From Microbulbifer donghaiensis (lineage in GTDB: Bacteria; Pseudomonadota; Gammaproteobacteria; Pseudomonadales; Cellvibrionaceae): 64,000 nucleotides of DNA. Under the pieces are notes generated by a model. The model was not told the origin of the DNA and did not search any database. It saw only the letters and a program-made list of their open reading frames with translations. The stretch covers positions 2,059,615 to 2,123,614 of the forward strand of contig NZ_FQVA01000001.1 of NCBI RefSeq assembly GCF_900129095.1. The letters are read 5' to 3'. The position numbers and the translations under genes were made by a program. Positions 8,431 through 17,987 of this stretch are shown in pieces (the stretch's first letter is position 1; each line of letters starts with the position of its first letter).

Positions 8431-8489
8431 TCCAGCTTCCGTTCCGCCGCTACTGGCCGAAGGGTCATAGAGCCGCCAAATCGAGGAAG

Positions 8490-8520
8490 GCCGCGACACC
8501 GTATGTGTTGCGGCGGCGCT
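8490..8520 (+). terminator. Possible terminator hairpin after DUF3149 gene
   Basis: GCCGCGACAC (8490-8499) pairs with GTGTTGCGGC (8505-8514), with one G-T pair. The following run is only GGCGCTTTT, so termination is uncertain. Confidence 0.35.
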
Positions 8521-8604
8521 TTTCACGGGTTGTGGAATTTTTCCGCTATGCCGCTTTCCAAAGTGCGGTAACCGCTCGACTCGCATCTTCGAGGACAGGC
8601 CAGA

Positions 8605-8997
8605 ATGACCCGCGCCAAAGTTTGCACTCTCACTGCCGGCCTATTACTTGTCGTCGCAACCGCCGCCTGTGAAAAACAGGAGCGCGGCTTCGCGGCGGAA
8701 ATCCACACCGTTGACTATCGCTGTGAAAATGGCGAACGCCTACAACTCAAATACGTGATTCCCACCGACGGCGAACCGCGGCTGGCCACGCTGACCTATC
8801 GCAATACGATGATCCCGATGCACCAGGAACCCGCCGACTCCGGGGTGCTTTTTGTCGCCGACAAGGGACAACCCAACTATCGCTGGCATACCGAAGGGGG
8901 CCAGGGCGTGCTGCTCAAGCAATCCCTCGGCGATGGGCAGGTGACTGAACAACTGAAAGACTGCCGCAGCGCAGAGCAACCTGCAGAAGGCGATTAA
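8605..8997 (+). CDS. MliC/PliC-type lysozyme inhibitor lipoprotein
   Basis: 130 residues. The lipoprotein signal ends at Cys22 (VATAAC). The mature part has the MliC layout: VDYRCENGERLQLKY, a central strand with TLTYRNT, then SGVLFV and a Trp strand followed by GGQGVLLKQ, and a late Cys that pairs with the first. MliC proteins sit in the outer membrane and block C-type lysozymes attacking the murein. The C-terminus overlaps the convergent lipase gene by 4 bp. Similarity is judged by eye, so the exact subfamily is open. Confidence 0.75.
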   Translation: MTRAKVCTLTAGLLLVVATAACEKQERGFAAEIHTVDYRCENGERLQLKYVIPTDGEPRLATLTYRNTMIPMHQEPADSGVLFVADKGQPNYRWHTEGGQGVLLKQSLGDGQVTEQLKDCRSAEQPAEGD

Positions 8998-9758
8998 TCG
9001 GCCGTACAGTCAAATTGCTCTGCGCGCGCATCGGTAAAATAGCCACGGCTTAAATACTGTAGCGCCTGGAAAATTGCCTGCTCGTCTGCAGCGATACCGC
9101 CGTGCGTTTGCGGCAAGACCAGAAAGCTGCACATTCCCGGCAAGCGCGCACTTTCCACCGTGATACGTCCGTCATCCTGGCCCGCCAACAGCGACGAAGC
9201 CAGGGGATTAAGAGAGCGGTTGCCGGCAATGATCCCCAGGTTAAACGCCGCCGGCTCGAGTTGTAACGGCACGCTGCCAGCGCCGGTACCGAGCTGGCGC
9301 CCGGCGGGCCCATTGATGTCCTTGATATAGGGAATACAGCTGAGGATGTCGCCGACACGGCTGCCGTGATTGGGCGGCGCGAGCATCACGATCCGGTTCA
9401 GTTGCGCCACTGAATGCCGCTGCAGATAGTGACGGACCAGGAGACCACCGAGGGAGTGTGTAACGAAGTTCACCGGCCGCGCGTTTACCCGCGCGCACTG
9501 CTCCAGCCCCGCTTTGACTGCGTAATCCGCCAGCTCGGCAATTGGTTTTTGTCGCGATGGATAATCGATATTCGCTACGTAGTAGCCGGCATCTATCAGT
9601 TGATGCTGCAGTGGGCGCAGGCTGCGCGAGTCTTTGGTAAGTCCGTGCAGCAGGATCACGCATTGGGTCTCTGCGCGCACGGAAGCCGCGAAAAACAACA
9701 GAACCGTAACCGCCGCCGCGAGCGACAGTTTCCCCTGGGTGATTCCCCCCTTAGGCAC
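8994..9758 (-). CDS. Secreted alpha/beta-hydrolase, triacylglycerol lipase-like
   Basis: 254 residues with a signal peptide (about 1-29, ending VRAE). LHGL near residue 36 forms the oxyanion loop, and the nucleophile Ser102 sits in THSLGG, a variant of GxSxG. Asp195/196 (GQDDG) and His219 (QTHGG) fit the rest of the triad. It resembles the lipase/esterase family that includes PGAP1-like hydrolases. The start GTG overlaps the end of tatC by 8 bp, so it is coupled to the tat operon although functionally unrelated. Substrate is unknown. Confidence 0.8.
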   Translation of the reverse strand: MPKGGITQGKLSLAAAVTVLLFFAASVRAETQCVILLHGLTKDSRSLRPLQHQLIDAGYYVANIDYPSRQKPIAELADYAVKAGLEQCARVNARPVNFVTHSLGGLLVRHYLQRHSVAQLNRIVMLAPPNHGSRVGDILSCIPYIKDINGPAGRQLGTGAGSVPLQLEPAAFNLGIIAGNRSLNPLASSLLAGQDDGRITVESARLPGMCSFLVLPQTHGGIAADEQAIFQALQYLSRGYFTDARAEQFDCTAD

Positions 9759-10515
9759 TCTCTTCCTTGGGGCGGGATCTTACCCAGCGCCCCAGGATGA
9801 GCCCGAGCTCAAACAGCAGCCACATGGGTACTGCCAGCAGGGACTGCGACAGGATATCCGGCGGTGTCAGCAGCATGCCCACCACGAAGCAGGCGACGAT
9901 GACGTAGGCGCGCTTCTGCGCCAACACTTTGGGCTCGACCGCACCGCTCCAGATCAACAGCACCGTGGCGATGGGAATCTCAAACGCGAAGCCGAAGGCG
10001 AAAAACAGCTTCAGCACCAGATCCAGGTAGCGACTGATATCCGGCAGCACCTTGATATCGGCATGGGCGGAACTGACAAAGAAGTCGAACAGAATGGGGA
10101 ACACGACAAAATACGCGAACGCCATGCCGGCATAAAACAGGATCACGCTGGAAATCAGGATCGGCGCGGCAAAGCGCTTTTCATTTTTGTACAGGCCGGG
10201 GGCGATAAAGGCCCACGCCTGATAGAGCACGTAGGGGATGGCGATAAAAAAAGCCAGGATAAACGTGGTCTTGAACGGTGTGAAAAAGGGCGAGGTCACT
10301 TCCGTGGCGATCATGCCGGCGCCTTCGACCAGCCGGTCCTGCAACGGATCGGCGACGATATCGTAGATATCCGCGGCAAAGGGCACCATGCAGGCAAATA
10401 TTGCCACCACGACCAGCAGTACCCGCAGCAGGCGATCGCGCAGTTCGATCAGGTGATCGATAAATGGCTGATGGCTTTCTTCGGGCTGACCCTGTTCTTG
10501 CGGTTGCTCGCTCAT
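9751..10515 (-). CDS. tatC: Twin-arginine translocase subunit TatC
   Basis: 254 residues with six transmembrane helices. The N-terminal cytoplasmic part has HLIELRDRLLR, the conserved Tat signal-recognition region, followed by the first helix and the FFTPFKTTF stretch. TatC with TatB forms the receptor for twin-arginine signal peptides in the inner membrane and recruits TatA to form the pore for folded proteins. The start overlaps the stop of tatB by 4 bp. Order tatA-tatB-tatC with hisI-hisE upstream is the Pseudomonas arrangement. Confidence 0.98.
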   Translation of the reverse strand: MSEQPQEQGQPEESHQPFIDHLIELRDRLLRVLLVVVAIFACMVPFAADIYDIVADPLQDRLVEGAGMIATEVTSPFFTPFKTTFILAFFIAIPYVLYQAWAFIAPGLYKNEKRFAAPILISSVILFYAGMAFAYFVVFPILFDFFVSSAHADIKVLPDISRYLDLVLKLFFAFGFAFEIPIATVLLIWSGAVEPKVLAQKRAYVIVACFVVGMLLTPPDILSQSLLAVPMWLLFELGLILGRWVRSRPKEESA

Positions 10516-11039
10516 GACTGGCTATTTTTTTCCTGCGGCGTTTTTTCCAGGGGCAGGTCTTTTTCTGCAACGTGCTCGGGGTGTTGCGGATTCATATCCG
10601 GATCGCCGTAGTCGTGCCAGTGCTCCGGATATTCGGGGTCCTGCAGTTCCTCGGCATTCTCGTCCTGTTCCGGCAGGTAGTCCTCCGCGTCATCGGTGGG
10701 ATGACTGGGATCGAAAGTTCGCTCGGGTTGCGCAGATTGCGGCGCGGACTCGCTTTGTGCCGGTGCGACTTCCTCGCGGCCGGCCTCACTGAAAGCCTGC
10801 TCCATTTCCCGGCGGCTCTCCTCGAGCTCGCGCATGATGCGCTCGTTGTGCAGCTCGCGGCGAATATCGTCCGCGCCCACCTCTTTTTCCAGCTCTTCGC
10901 GCGCGTTGTGCAACGTGCGCTTGATGCCGGACCACCAGCGGGCGGTGGTGCGGATCGCGTCCGGCAGCCGCTCGGGCCCTACCACGAGCAGGGCCACGAC
11001 GCCGACCAGCAGGAGTTCAAAGAAGCCGATATCAAACAC
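10512..11039 (-). CDS. tatB: Twin-arginine translocase subunit TatB
   Basis: 175 residues (E. coli 171). It opens with MFDIGFFELLLVGVVALLVVGPERLP, the membrane helix, a conserved Glu inside it and the hinge Gly-Pro before the amphipathic helix. A long acidic, Pro-rich tail follows (from about residue 85). It bridges TatC and the incoming precursor. It is 42 bp downstream of tatA and overlaps tatC by 4 bp. Confidence 0.97.
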   Translation of the reverse strand: MFDIGFFELLLVGVVALLVVGPERLPDAIRTTARWWSGIKRTLHNAREELEKEVGADDIRRELHNERIMRELEESRREMEQAFSEAGREEVAPAQSESAPQSAQPERTFDPSHPTDDAEDYLPEQDENAEELQDPEYPEHWHDYGDPDMNPQHPEHVAEKDLPLEKTPQEKNSQS

Positions 11040-11081
11040 AGGCCGAATCTCGCGCTCGTATATTCGGGAAGGGTTGTCGAA

Positions 11082-11339
11082 TTATTTGTCCTGGGACTGT
11101 TTTTCCTTGTCCTGCACGGATTCTTTCGTCTGCGGTTTTTCCGTTTCGTCGTGCTGGAGGCGATCCGGCTCCTTGTCGGACTCTTTGTCCTTGTCCTCGT
11201 CCTTTATCGCCTTCTTAAAACCCTTGATGGCACCGCCCAGGTCGCCACCGAGATTTTTCAAACGCTTGGTACCGAACAGCAGCAGCACGATCACCAGAAT
11301 AATCAACAGCTGCCAGATACTAATTCCACCGAATCCCAT
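11082..11339 (-). CDS. tatA: Twin-arginine translocase pore subunit TatA
   Basis: 85 residues (E. coli 89). The short N-terminal helix ends in [16 protein letters not shown], the typical Phe-Gly hinge and amphipathic helix, followed by a charged Lys/Asp/Glu-rich tail. It oligomerises at TatBC to pass folded proteins across the inner membrane. First of three tat genes, 39 bp after hisE, so the his and tat genes probably share a transcript. Confidence 0.97.
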   Translation of the reverse strand: MGFGGISIWQLLIILVIVLLLFGTKRLKNLGGDLGGAIKGFKKAIKDEDKDKESDKEPDRLQHDETEKPQTKESVQDKEKQSQDK

Positions 11340-11378
11340 AATTTTCTCCAGATTGATTGCGGCCGGGCCGCTAAAGCA

Positions 11379-11717
11379 TCAGTCGTTGTTCGAACGCGCG
11401 GCTTTTTCTTCCAGCCCCGAGAGGCCGAAGCGACGCCCCAGCTCACGCAATACGTCCTGTGAATCCGCGCCCAGGTGTGAAAGCATCACCAGGGAGTGAA
11501 ACCAGAGGTCGGCGGTCTCGGCGATCAGCGCCTGCCGGTCACCGCCGTTCTCCGCGTCCTTGGCGGCCAGGATCACCTCGGTGGCTTCCTCGCCGACTTT
11601 CTCCAAAATCTTGTTCAGCCCTTTCGCATGCAGGCTCGCCACATAGGAGCTGTCGGCGTCGCCGGCGCGCTTGCGGCTTGCCAGTACCGCGTCCAGTTGT
11701 TGCAGCAGGTCACTCAT
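11379..11717 (-). CDS. hisE: Phosphoribosyl-ATP pyrophosphatase
   Basis: 112 residues from the ATG at 11715-11717, which overlaps the hisI stop in an ATGA junction. Longer in-frame extension into hisI is not needed. It has [15 protein letters not shown] and the later [13 protein letters not shown] helix, the MazG-like metal-binding helices. It removes pyrophosphate from phosphoribosyl-ATP, step 2 of histidine synthesis. In enterobacteria it is fused to HisI, whereas here they are separate, as in Pseudomonas. Confidence 0.96.
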   Translation of the reverse strand: MSDLLQQLDAVLASRKRAGDADSSYVASLHAKGLNKILEKVGEEATEVILAAKDAENGGDRQALIAETADLWFHSLVMLSHLGADSQDVLRELGRRFGLSGLEEKAARSNND

Positions 11718-12127
11718 AGTTCGGGCGACTCGTAGATGGTTTCCGGGCTCTTGATCACCGGCTGAGTGGTCGACCACTCGCCGCCCTGCAACACGCGGTA
11801 GAAGCAGCTGCTGCGCCCGGTATGGCAGGCTATGCCGCCCTGCTGTTCCACCAGCAACAGAATCGTATCGCCGTCGCAGTCGAGGCGTATCTCGCGCACC
11901 TGCTGCAGGTGTCCGGAAGACTCGCCCTTGCGCCACAGCTTGCCGCGCGAACGGGACCAGTAGACCGCATAGCCCTCGCTGGCGGTGATGGCCAGTGACT
12001 CACGATTCATCCACGCCATCATCAGTATGCGCCCGGTTTTGAAATCCTGCGCGATAGCGGGTACCAGGCCGTCGCTGTTCCAGCTGACCTGGTCGATGAA
12101 TCCGGCTTTAGGATCTGCTTGCGTCAA
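11714..12127 (-). CDS. hisI: Phosphoribosyl-AMP cyclohydrolase
   Basis: 137 residues from a TTG at 12125-12127 with GAAGGAAGGGAC just upstream. An in-frame ATG at 12172 adds 15 residues but has no good ribosome-binding site and lengthens the protein beyond the usual ~130. It shows [18 protein letters not shown], the Asp triplet DCDGDT and the zinc Cys region [14 protein letters not shown]. It opens the purine ring of phosphoribosyl-AMP, step 3 of histidine synthesis, in the cytoplasm. Overlaps hisE by 4 bp. Confidence 0.95.
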   Translation of the reverse strand: MTQADPKAGFIDQVSWNSDGLVPAIAQDFKTGRILMMAWMNRESLAITASEGYAVYWSRSRGKLWRKGESSGHLQQVREIRLDCDGDTILLLVEQQGGIACHTGRSSCFYRVLQGGEWSTTQPVIKSPETIYESPEL

Positions 12128-12205
12128 TGTCCCTTCCTTCAGACTTCCAATTGTAGGTTGGACTCCAAACATTGAGTTCCAACGAATACGCAGCGCTTAT
12201 GCGAC

Positions 12206-13816
12206 CTAGGGCCACAGCAGCAGCACCAGCGCGGCGGCGCCCATGGCCCAGCCCGCCGGTGGCAGCTGCGCAAACCAGTCCGGAGCGGCAAGCGCGGTGG
12301 CGCCGAACGCCAACAGCACGCCGGCGATGCGCCGGAAATACTGGCGCCGGCCGCGGCGGTGGCTGCGCGCCAGCTGCTCGCCGATGTTGTCCAGCTGCGG
12401 CGCCAGTTCGCGGGACTGTTCCAGCGACGAATACACCAGCTGCGGCAGCTGCGGAAACTTCTCCAGCCACTCCGGGCCGTAGCGCTTGATCTCGCCCAGG
12501 ATCGTGCGCGGGTGGATGCGGTCGCGCATCCAGCGCTCGAGAAATGGATGAGCAGTCTTCCACAGATCGAGCTGCGGATAAAGCTGCCGCCCCAGCCCCT
12601 CGATATTGAGCAGCGTCTTCTGCAGCAGCACCAGTTGCGGCTGCACCGCCATGTCGAATCTGCGCGCCGTCTGGAACAGGCTGATCAGCACGCGTGCGAA
12701 GGAGATCTCGCCGAGCGGCTTCTCGAAAATCGGCTCGCACACGGCGCGGATCGCCGCCTCGAAGGTGTTCACCGGGGTGTCGGCCCGCACCCAGCCACTC
12801 TGCACATGCAGCTCGGCCACCATGCGGTAGTCGCGGCGGAACATGGCCAGCAGGTTGCGCGCCAGGTAGTACTGGTCCTCGCGCGACAGGCTGCCGACGA
12901 TGGCGGTGTCGATGGCGATGTACTGCGGGCGGCGGGGATTCTTGCGCGATACGAAGATATTGCCGGGGTGCATGTCGGCGTGGAAGAAATTGTGCTCGAA
13001 CACCTGCTTGAAGAAGATCTCCACGCCGCGCTCGGCCAGCAGCTGCATATCGGTGTCCTGGGCGCGCAGTTGCGCCACGTCGGTCACCGGAATGCCGTCG
13101 ATGCGCTCCAGCACCAGCACGTTTTCCCGCGTGTAGTCCCAGTGCACCTCGGGGATATACAGCAGCGGCGAGTTGCTGAAGTTGCGCTTCAGCTGGGTGC
13201 CGTTGGCGGCCTCGCGCACCAGATCCAGTTCGCCCTCGATGGTGTGGCGGTAATCCTCAACCACCTCCACCGGGCGCAGGCGGCGGCCGTCGGGTACCCA
13301 GCGCTCGATCCAGCGGGCGATGACCCGCAGCAGGCGCAGGTCCTGCTCGATGATCCTGTCGATACCCGGGCGCAGCACCTTGACGACGACGGACTCACCG
13401 GACGGCAGCACGGCACCGTGCACCTGCGCCACCGACGCGGACGCGAGCGGCTGCCGGTCGAATTCGGCGAACAGCTCATCGACACTGGCCTCGAGCGCCT
13501 GCTCGATCCGCGCGACGCACTGGTCCGTCGGGAAGGGCGGCACATTGTCCTGCAGGTGGTCGAGTTCCTCGACGATATCCGGCGGCAGCAGGTCCGGGCG
13601 CGTCGACAGCAGCTGGCCGAACTTGACGAAGATAGGCCCCAGCTCTTCCAGCGCGCGGCGCAGCCGTTCGCCGCGGCCCATCTTCGGCTGCGGCACCAGC
13701 TTCAGCGGTGCGAGAAGGCCGCGCAGCCACAGTGGCCGGCGGGTGGCCGGCAGCAGCTGGTCGAGGCGGTAGCGCAGGACGACCCGCGCGATCTTAAAAC
13801 TGCGAGCAACCGGCAA
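12206..13816 (-). CDS. ubiB: Ubiquinone biosynthesis kinase-like ATPase UbiB
   Basis: 536 residues (E. coli 546) from a TTG at 13814-13816 behind GGGAGG. Longer in-frame extension into ubiJ is not credible. The UbiB/ADCK atypical-kinase features are visible: [14 protein letters not shown] (KxGQ region), [17 protein letters not shown] and the metal motif in [10 protein letters not shown]. The C-terminus has two hydrophobic segments that anchor it in the inner membrane. It supports the hydroxylation stages of coenzyme Q synthesis with UbiJ and UbiK. It starts 2 bp after the ubiJ stop. Confidence 0.96.
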   Translation of the reverse strand: MPVARSFKIARVVLRYRLDQLLPATRRPLWLRGLLAPLKLVPQPKMGRGERLRRALEELGPIFVKFGQLLSTRPDLLPPDIVEELDHLQDNVPPFPTDQCVARIEQALEASVDELFAEFDRQPLASASVAQVHGAVLPSGESVVVKVLRPGIDRIIEQDLRLLRVIARWIERWVPDGRRLRPVEVVEDYRHTIEGELDLVREAANGTQLKRNFSNSPLLYIPEVHWDYTRENVLVLERIDGIPVTDVAQLRAQDTDMQLLAERGVEIFFKQVFEHNFFHADMHPGNIFVSRKNPRRPQYIAIDTAIVGSLSREDQYYLARNLLAMFRRDYRMVAELHVQSGWVRADTPVNTFEAAIRAVCEPIFEKPLGEISFARVLISLFQTARRFDMAVQPQLVLLQKTLLNIEGLGRQLYPQLDLWKTAHPFLERWMRDRIHPRTILGEIKRYGPEWLEKFPQLPQLVYSSLEQSRELAPQLDNIGEQLARSHRRGRRQYFRRIAGVLLAFGATALAAPDWFAQLPPAGWAMGAAALVLLLWP

Positions 13817-13818
13817 GG

Positions 13819-14445
13819 CTATTCGACCTCCCGCCGGGAAAATCTGTCCCGCAGCAGCTGCACCCGCGCCTCGAGGCGATCCGCCGCCAGGGTCAGGTCG
13901 GAAAGATCGTCGACGAAGGCCTCGAACTGGGCCTTCGGCGGGGTCAGGTGCCACTCCTCGCTGACGGCCTCCGCCGCCGCGGCGGGTGCGCGCATCAGAT
14001 TGCCGCGCAGCCAGCGCGAGGCGTCGCGCAGCAGATTGCCGACGGTGTGCGCGGGCACGTCGCCGACTATTTGCGCCAGCGGCGCCTCCCAGTCGATCTC
14101 CAGGTCGCGCATGATGGACTGCAGTTCCGCCAGCAGCGCACTGGAGCCGCTGACATGCACGCCCAGCCCGGCCGGGGTCGCCGAGGAATCCCGCAGCAGC
14201 CGCACGAAGGCGATCGCCGAGCCGCTCAGGCGGGTCGAGATTTCCCCTTCCCAGTGGTGGCGCACCCGCACCTGGTCGCCCTCGATGCACAGGCAGAACT
14301 GCAGGCGCGGCGCGGTCAGGTCCAGCGCCAGCGCCTTGCCGTCGAGTTTCTGCAGGCGCGCGCGGGTGCCGGGATCGTATTGCAGCGCGGTGTTGATTGC
14401 GGTTTCCAGCGCGGCATCGAAGCCGGCGCGAAATGTCGGGTCCAA
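13819..14445 (-). CDS. ubiJ: Ubiquinone biosynthesis accessory factor UbiJ (SCP2 domain)
   Basis: 208 residues. An SCP2-like lipid-binding domain covers about residues 15-115, and the C-terminal third is helical/coiled ([20 protein letters not shown]). UbiJ holds isoprenoid intermediates in the soluble Ubi complex. It starts at TTG with AAGGA eight bases upstream. It sits between ubiE and ubiB, as in E. coli and Pseudomonas. Confidence 0.93.
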   Translation of the reverse strand: MDPTFRAGFDAALETAINTALQYDPGTRARLQKLDGKALALDLTAPRLQFCLCIEGDQVRVRHHWEGEISTRLSGSAIAFVRLLRDSSATPAGLGVHVSGSSALLAELQSIMRDLEIDWEAPLAQIVGDVPAHTVGNLLRDASRWLRGNLMRAPAAAAEAVSEEWHLTPPKAQFEAFVDDLSDLTLAADRLEARVQLLRDRFSRREVE

Positions 14446-14469
14446 GGTGACGTCCTTAGCTTCCTGGCC

Positions 14470-15219
14470 TTAGGGTTTGATGCCTTTGTGCAGTGCGACA
14501 ATGCCGCCGGTCATATTGTGGTATTCGCAGTCCACGAAGCCGGCGTCCGCCATCATCTGCTTCAGGGTCTCCTGGTCCGGGTGCATGCGGATGCTCTCCG
14601 CCAGGTAGCGGTAGCTCTCGGCATCGTTGGCCACCAGCTTGCCCATAAACGGCAGCAGGCGGAACGAGTACTGGTCGTAGACCTTCTCCAGCAGTTTGGA
14701 CTGCGGCTTGGAGAACTCCAGCACCAGCAGGCGGCCGCCCGGCTTCAGCACCCGCAGCATGGAGCGCAGCGCCAGGTCCTTGTCGGTGACATTGCGCAGG
14801 CCGAAGGCGATGGTGATGCAGTCGAAGGTGTTGTCGGGGAAGGGCAGGTACTGGGCATCGGCCTGCACCGGCACCACATTGCCGGCGATGCCGCGGTCGA
14901 GCAGGCGGTCGCGGCCCACGCGCAGCATCGACTCGTTGATATCCGCCAGCACCACGGTGCCGTCGGCGCCGACGATGCGCGAGAAGCGCGCGGTCAGGTC
15001 GCCGGTACCGCCGGCGATATCGAGGATCGTCTGGCCCGGGCGCGCGCCGGAGAGTTCGATGGTGAAACGCTTCCACAGGCGGTGAACGCCTCCTGACATC
15101 AGGTCGTTCATCACGTCATAGCGCGCCGCAACCGAGTGGAAAACCTCCGCTACGCGACCGGCCTTCTCCTCTACCGGAACCTCTTGATAGCCGAAGTGGG
15201 TGGTCTTGCGATCCTTCAT
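14470..15219 (-). CDS. ubiE: Ubiquinone/menaquinone C-methyltransferase
   Basis: 249 residues (E. coli 251). The N-terminus [13 protein letters not shown] is characteristic, the SAM motif I is [10 protein letters not shown], and GLRNVTDK and the [15 protein letters not shown] strand follow. It C-methylates demethoxyubiquinol (and demethylmenaquinol if present). First gene of the ubiE-ubiJ-ubiB-hisI-hisE-tatABC run. Divergent from the CHAD gene, so both promoters should lie in 15220-15401. Confidence 0.98.
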   Translation of the reverse strand: MKDRKTTHFGYQEVPVEEKAGRVAEVFHSVAARYDVMNDLMSGGVHRLWKRFTIELSGARPGQTILDIAGGTGDLTARFSRIVGADGTVVLADINESMLRVGRDRLLDRGIAGNVVPVQADAQYLPFPDNTFDCITIAFGLRNVTDKDLALRSMLRVLKPGGRLLVLEFSKPQSKLLEKVYDQYSFRLLPFMGKLVANDAESYRYLAESIRMHPDQETLKQMMADAGFVDCEYHNMTGGIVALHKGIKP

Positions 15220-15401
15220 GCTGTGCCTGCTGAGCCCTGTCGAGCCCCTGTCTGGTCAATTTAGAGGGGCGCCATTGTACATCGACGGCGGCGCGCAGGC
15301 ACCGCCCCCTTGTGATTAACCGGGCCCGCTTTGCGGTCAGCTGAATAAATGCGCAGCGGCACCCACTAGACTTTACGGGGAGCGGCGAGTGGAACGGCAA
15401 C

Positions 15402-16226
15402 ATGGTCTATCAGCTAAAGCGCAAATTGCCCCTGGCGAAAGCCCTGCGCCGCACCGCGCGCAGGGAAATCGCCGGCGCGCTGCGCGACCTGCAGGCGCTG
15501 CCACAGGAAGAGGCCGTGCACGAGCTACGCAAACACTGCAAGAAGATGCGCGCGCTGCTGCGCCTGGTGCGCGCGGATATCGGCGACCTCTACCGCTACG
15601 AGAATGCCCACTACCGCACCCTCGCCGGCGGCCTGTCCGGCAGCCGCGACGCCGTGTCGGTGCGCGACGCCCTGCTGGCGCTGGCACCGGCGGAGCGCTT
15701 TCCGCAGATTTTGGAATTCCTCGAGGCTCGCGCCCGCGGCCAGGCCGATGCAGATGCGCTGGAAGAGGCCAAGACATTGCTGCAGCAGGGCGGCGAGCGT
15801 ATCGGCGACTGGCCACTGGAGACACTCAAATGGAAGCACGCGCGGCGGGGTTACCGGCGCAGTTACCGGCGCGCCGCAAAGACCATGGACAAGGCCTTCG
15901 CCGAGCGGAGCGCAGCCAGCTTCCACGAATACCGCAAGCGGGTCAAAGACCAGTGGTACCACACGCGCCTGCTGCAAAAGAAATGCCGCCGGGCGCTGCG
16001 CGGGCGGCGCAAGCCGCTGAAAAATCTGGCCCAGGCACTGGGCGACTGGCGCGACCTGGCATTACTGCGCGAATTGGTGGGGCGACAGGGGACGCAGTTC
16101 CGCGGCGAGCTGATTCCGCTGCTGGATGCCGCCGACGAGCGACTCGACACCCTGCAGCAGGAAATCGAACGCCTGAGCCGACAGCTGTTTACGGCAAAAA
16201 AATTCGCATTCAATGGCGGTTCCTAG
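15402..16226 (+). CDS. CHAD domain protein
   Basis: 274 residues, almost entirely the CHAD (conserved histidine alpha-helical) domain: VHELRKHCKKMRALLRLVR near the start and FHEYRKRVKDQWYHTRLL in the second half, both with the His and Arg/Lys that bind polyphosphate. CHAD proteins associate with polyphosphate granules or act beside CYTH triphosphatases. No CYTH domain is fused here. Very basic overall, consistent with polyanion binding. Cytoplasmic. Confidence 0.92.
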   Translation: MVYQLKRKLPLAKALRRTARREIAGALRDLQALPQEEAVHELRKHCKKMRALLRLVRADIGDLYRYENAHYRTLAGGLSGSRDAVSVRDALLALAPAERFPQILEFLEARARGQADADALEEAKTLLQQGGERIGDWPLETLKWKHARRGYRRSYRRAAKTMDKAFAERSAASFHEYRKRVKDQWYHTRLLQKKCRRALRGRRKPLKNLAQALGDWRDLALLRELVGRQGTQFRGELIPLLDAADERLDTLQQEIERLSRQLFTAKKFAFNGGS

Positions 16227-16334
16227 CGCCGCCAGCGCTAATTCGCCGACATCTGCAGGATAATTTCCGCGACTTGTGCGAATTCTTTGGCATAATCGAG
16301 GAAATATCGCGCACGGGAAGGGAGCCCTGCCATC

Positions 16335-16796
16335 ATGCTTGATTGGCTCAACGCACATATCGCCTATTGGCACTGGCTGGTACTCGGCCTGCTGCTGATC
16401 ACCGCGGAAATTTTCGTTTCCGGTTTCGTCCTGTTCTGGTTCGGCCTCGCCGCCCTGCTGATGGGAGTACTGACCCTGGCGGTGGACATACCCATCACCC
16501 TGCAACTGATCCTGTGGGCGTTCTCGTCGGTCGCGCTCGTGGTGATCTGGGTCAAAAGCATCAAGCCCCGCTGGAAAGACCGCACCCTGTCCGGCATGGC
16601 CGCCGAGGCACTCAACGGCCAGATCGGCCTCGTTATCGAATCCAATCGCGGGCGCAACCGCGGCAAGCTCAAATTCCCCGCGCCGATACTCGGCGAGGAG
16701 GAATGGCTGTTTATCTGCACCGAGGAAGTCGCGATCGGCGACCGGGTCAAGGTAACGGACATCTCCGGCAATTCGCTGATCGTCAGCCGCATCTGA
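16335..16796 (+). CDS. NfeD family membrane protein
   Basis: 153 residues: two to three transmembrane helices (about 12-32, 36-52, 56-75) then a C-terminal OB-fold (GQIGLVIESN ... RVKVTDISGNSLIV). The family partners stomatin/SPFH proteins and appears to act in membrane microdomain quality control. The SPFH gene follows 157 bp later on the same strand, the classic pairing. A palindromic repeat block sits between them. Confidence 0.93.
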   Translation: MLDWLNAHIAYWHWLVLGLLLITAEIFVSGFVLFWFGLAALLMGVLTLAVDIPITLQLILWAFSSVALVVIWVKSIKPRWKDRTLSGMAAEALNGQIGLVIESNRGRNRGKLKFPAPILGEEEWLFICTEEVAIGDRVKVTDISGNSLIVSRI

Positions 16797-16810
16797 CGAT
16801 CTGAAACCTG

Positions 16811-16881
16811 TCGTCGTTCCGGCGCAGGCCGGAACCCAGGAACTCCGAACGTTCTGGATTCCGGCATTCGCCGGAATGACG
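16811..16881. repeat. Dispersed palindromic repeat (GTCATTCCGGC family)
   Basis: Two hairpins of the type CGTTCCGGCGCAGGCCGGAAC (first ~16814-16834) and ATTCCGGCATTCGCCGGAAT (second ~16858-16877) face each other, together making a larger inverted repeat. A single-hairpin relative lies at 24789-24814. Non-coding, between the NfeD and SPFH genes. Confidence 0.7.
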
Positions 16882-16953
16882 ATTCTCAACGCTTCAAAAA
16901 CTCAAAAATCAATTTCGGCTTTACCGAGCTTTCATCCGGGAGGGGAAAAAACA

Positions 16954-17799
16954 GTGGAAGGTTTATATGTAGTACTGGCGCTGGTCGCACTGGTGGTCAT
17001 CACCATCGCCAAAGGCGTGCGCATCGTGCCGCAGGGTTCCAAGCACATCGTGCAGCGCCTGGGTAAATACTACCGGACGCTGACGCCGGGCATGAACGTG
17101 GTGATCCCCTATATCGACCAGGTGCCCTACAAGGTCACCACCAAGGACATAGTGCTGGATATCCCCTCGCAGGAAGTCATCACCCAGGACAACGCCACCA
17201 TCATCGCCAACGCCGTGGCCTACATCAATATCGTCTCGCCGGAAAAGGCCGTCTACGGTGTCGAGGATTACGAGATCGCGATCCAGAACCTGGTGCAGAC
17301 CGCACTACGCTCCATCGTCGGCGAGATGTCGCTGGACGCGGCGCTGTCGTCCCGCGACCTGATCAAGGCCAAGCTGAAAGAGGGCATCTCCGACGATATC
17401 GCCGACTGGGGCATCAACCTGAAGACCGTCGAGATCCAGGATATAAACCCATCCGCCACCATGCAGAAGGCGATGGAAGAGCAGGCCGCGGCCGAGCGCC
17501 AGCGCCGCGCCACCGTGACCCGCGCCGAGGGTGAGAAACAGGCCGCAATCCTCGAAGCCGATGGCCGCCTGGAAGCATCGAAGCGCGACGCCAAGGCGCA
17601 GGTGGTACTGGCCGACGCCAGCCGCGAGGCCATCGAGCGCGTGACCCAGGCCATCGGCGACAAGGAGATGCCCGTCATGTACCTGCTGGGCGAGCGCTAT
17701 ATCGGTGCACTGTCGGAGCTGTCGCAATCCGACAATGCCAAGAACGTGATCTTCCCGGCGGATCTGCCGCAGGCGGTGAAGGGGTTGCTGAACCGATAA
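16954..17799 (+). CDS. SPFH/stomatin-like membrane protein (band 7)
   Basis: 281 residues from a GTG at 16954 behind GGAGGGG. An upstream in-frame ATG at 16876 would start inside a palindromic repeat and is unlikely. One N-terminal transmembrane helix (about 3-22), the SPFH domain (RIVPQGSKHIVQRLGKYY ... LDIPSQEVITQDNATI), then the Ala/Glu/Arg-rich coiled coil and a C-terminal FPADLP segment. Likely an oligomeric inner-membrane scaffold working with the NfeD protein. The C-terminal half is duplicated in decayed form at 19229-19520. Confidence 0.94.
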   Translation: MEGLYVVLALVALVVITIAKGVRIVPQGSKHIVQRLGKYYRTLTPGMNVVIPYIDQVPYKVTTKDIVLDIPSQEVITQDNATIIANAVAYINIVSPEKAVYGVEDYEIAIQNLVQTALRSIVGEMSLDAALSSRDLIKAKLKEGISDDIADWGINLKTVEIQDINPSATMQKAMEEQAAAERQRRATVTRAEGEKQAAILEADGRLEASKRDAKAQVVLADASREAIERVTQAIGDKEMPVMYLLGERYIGALSELSQSDNAKNVIFPADLPQAVKGLLNR

Positions 17800-17987
17800 C
17801 TAGAGCAAGCCCTGGCCGCCACCGGTCCGGGCTTAGCAACGGCACGGATCCATTGTCTTTAGCTGCGCCTCCATCCTTGTGAGCACTCATACAAGCACCT
17901 GTTCTCCGCAACGCTGAGAGAAAGCTTTTCCTTCTGCGCCCCCTTAGATCGAAGCAATATTTCTATCGATTAATTAGACCTAAAATC

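Noticed and set aside
12359..14473. 704-codon open frame on the plus strand
   Set aside because: Exactly opposite ubiB and ubiJ; His/Gln/Arg-rich antisense composition.
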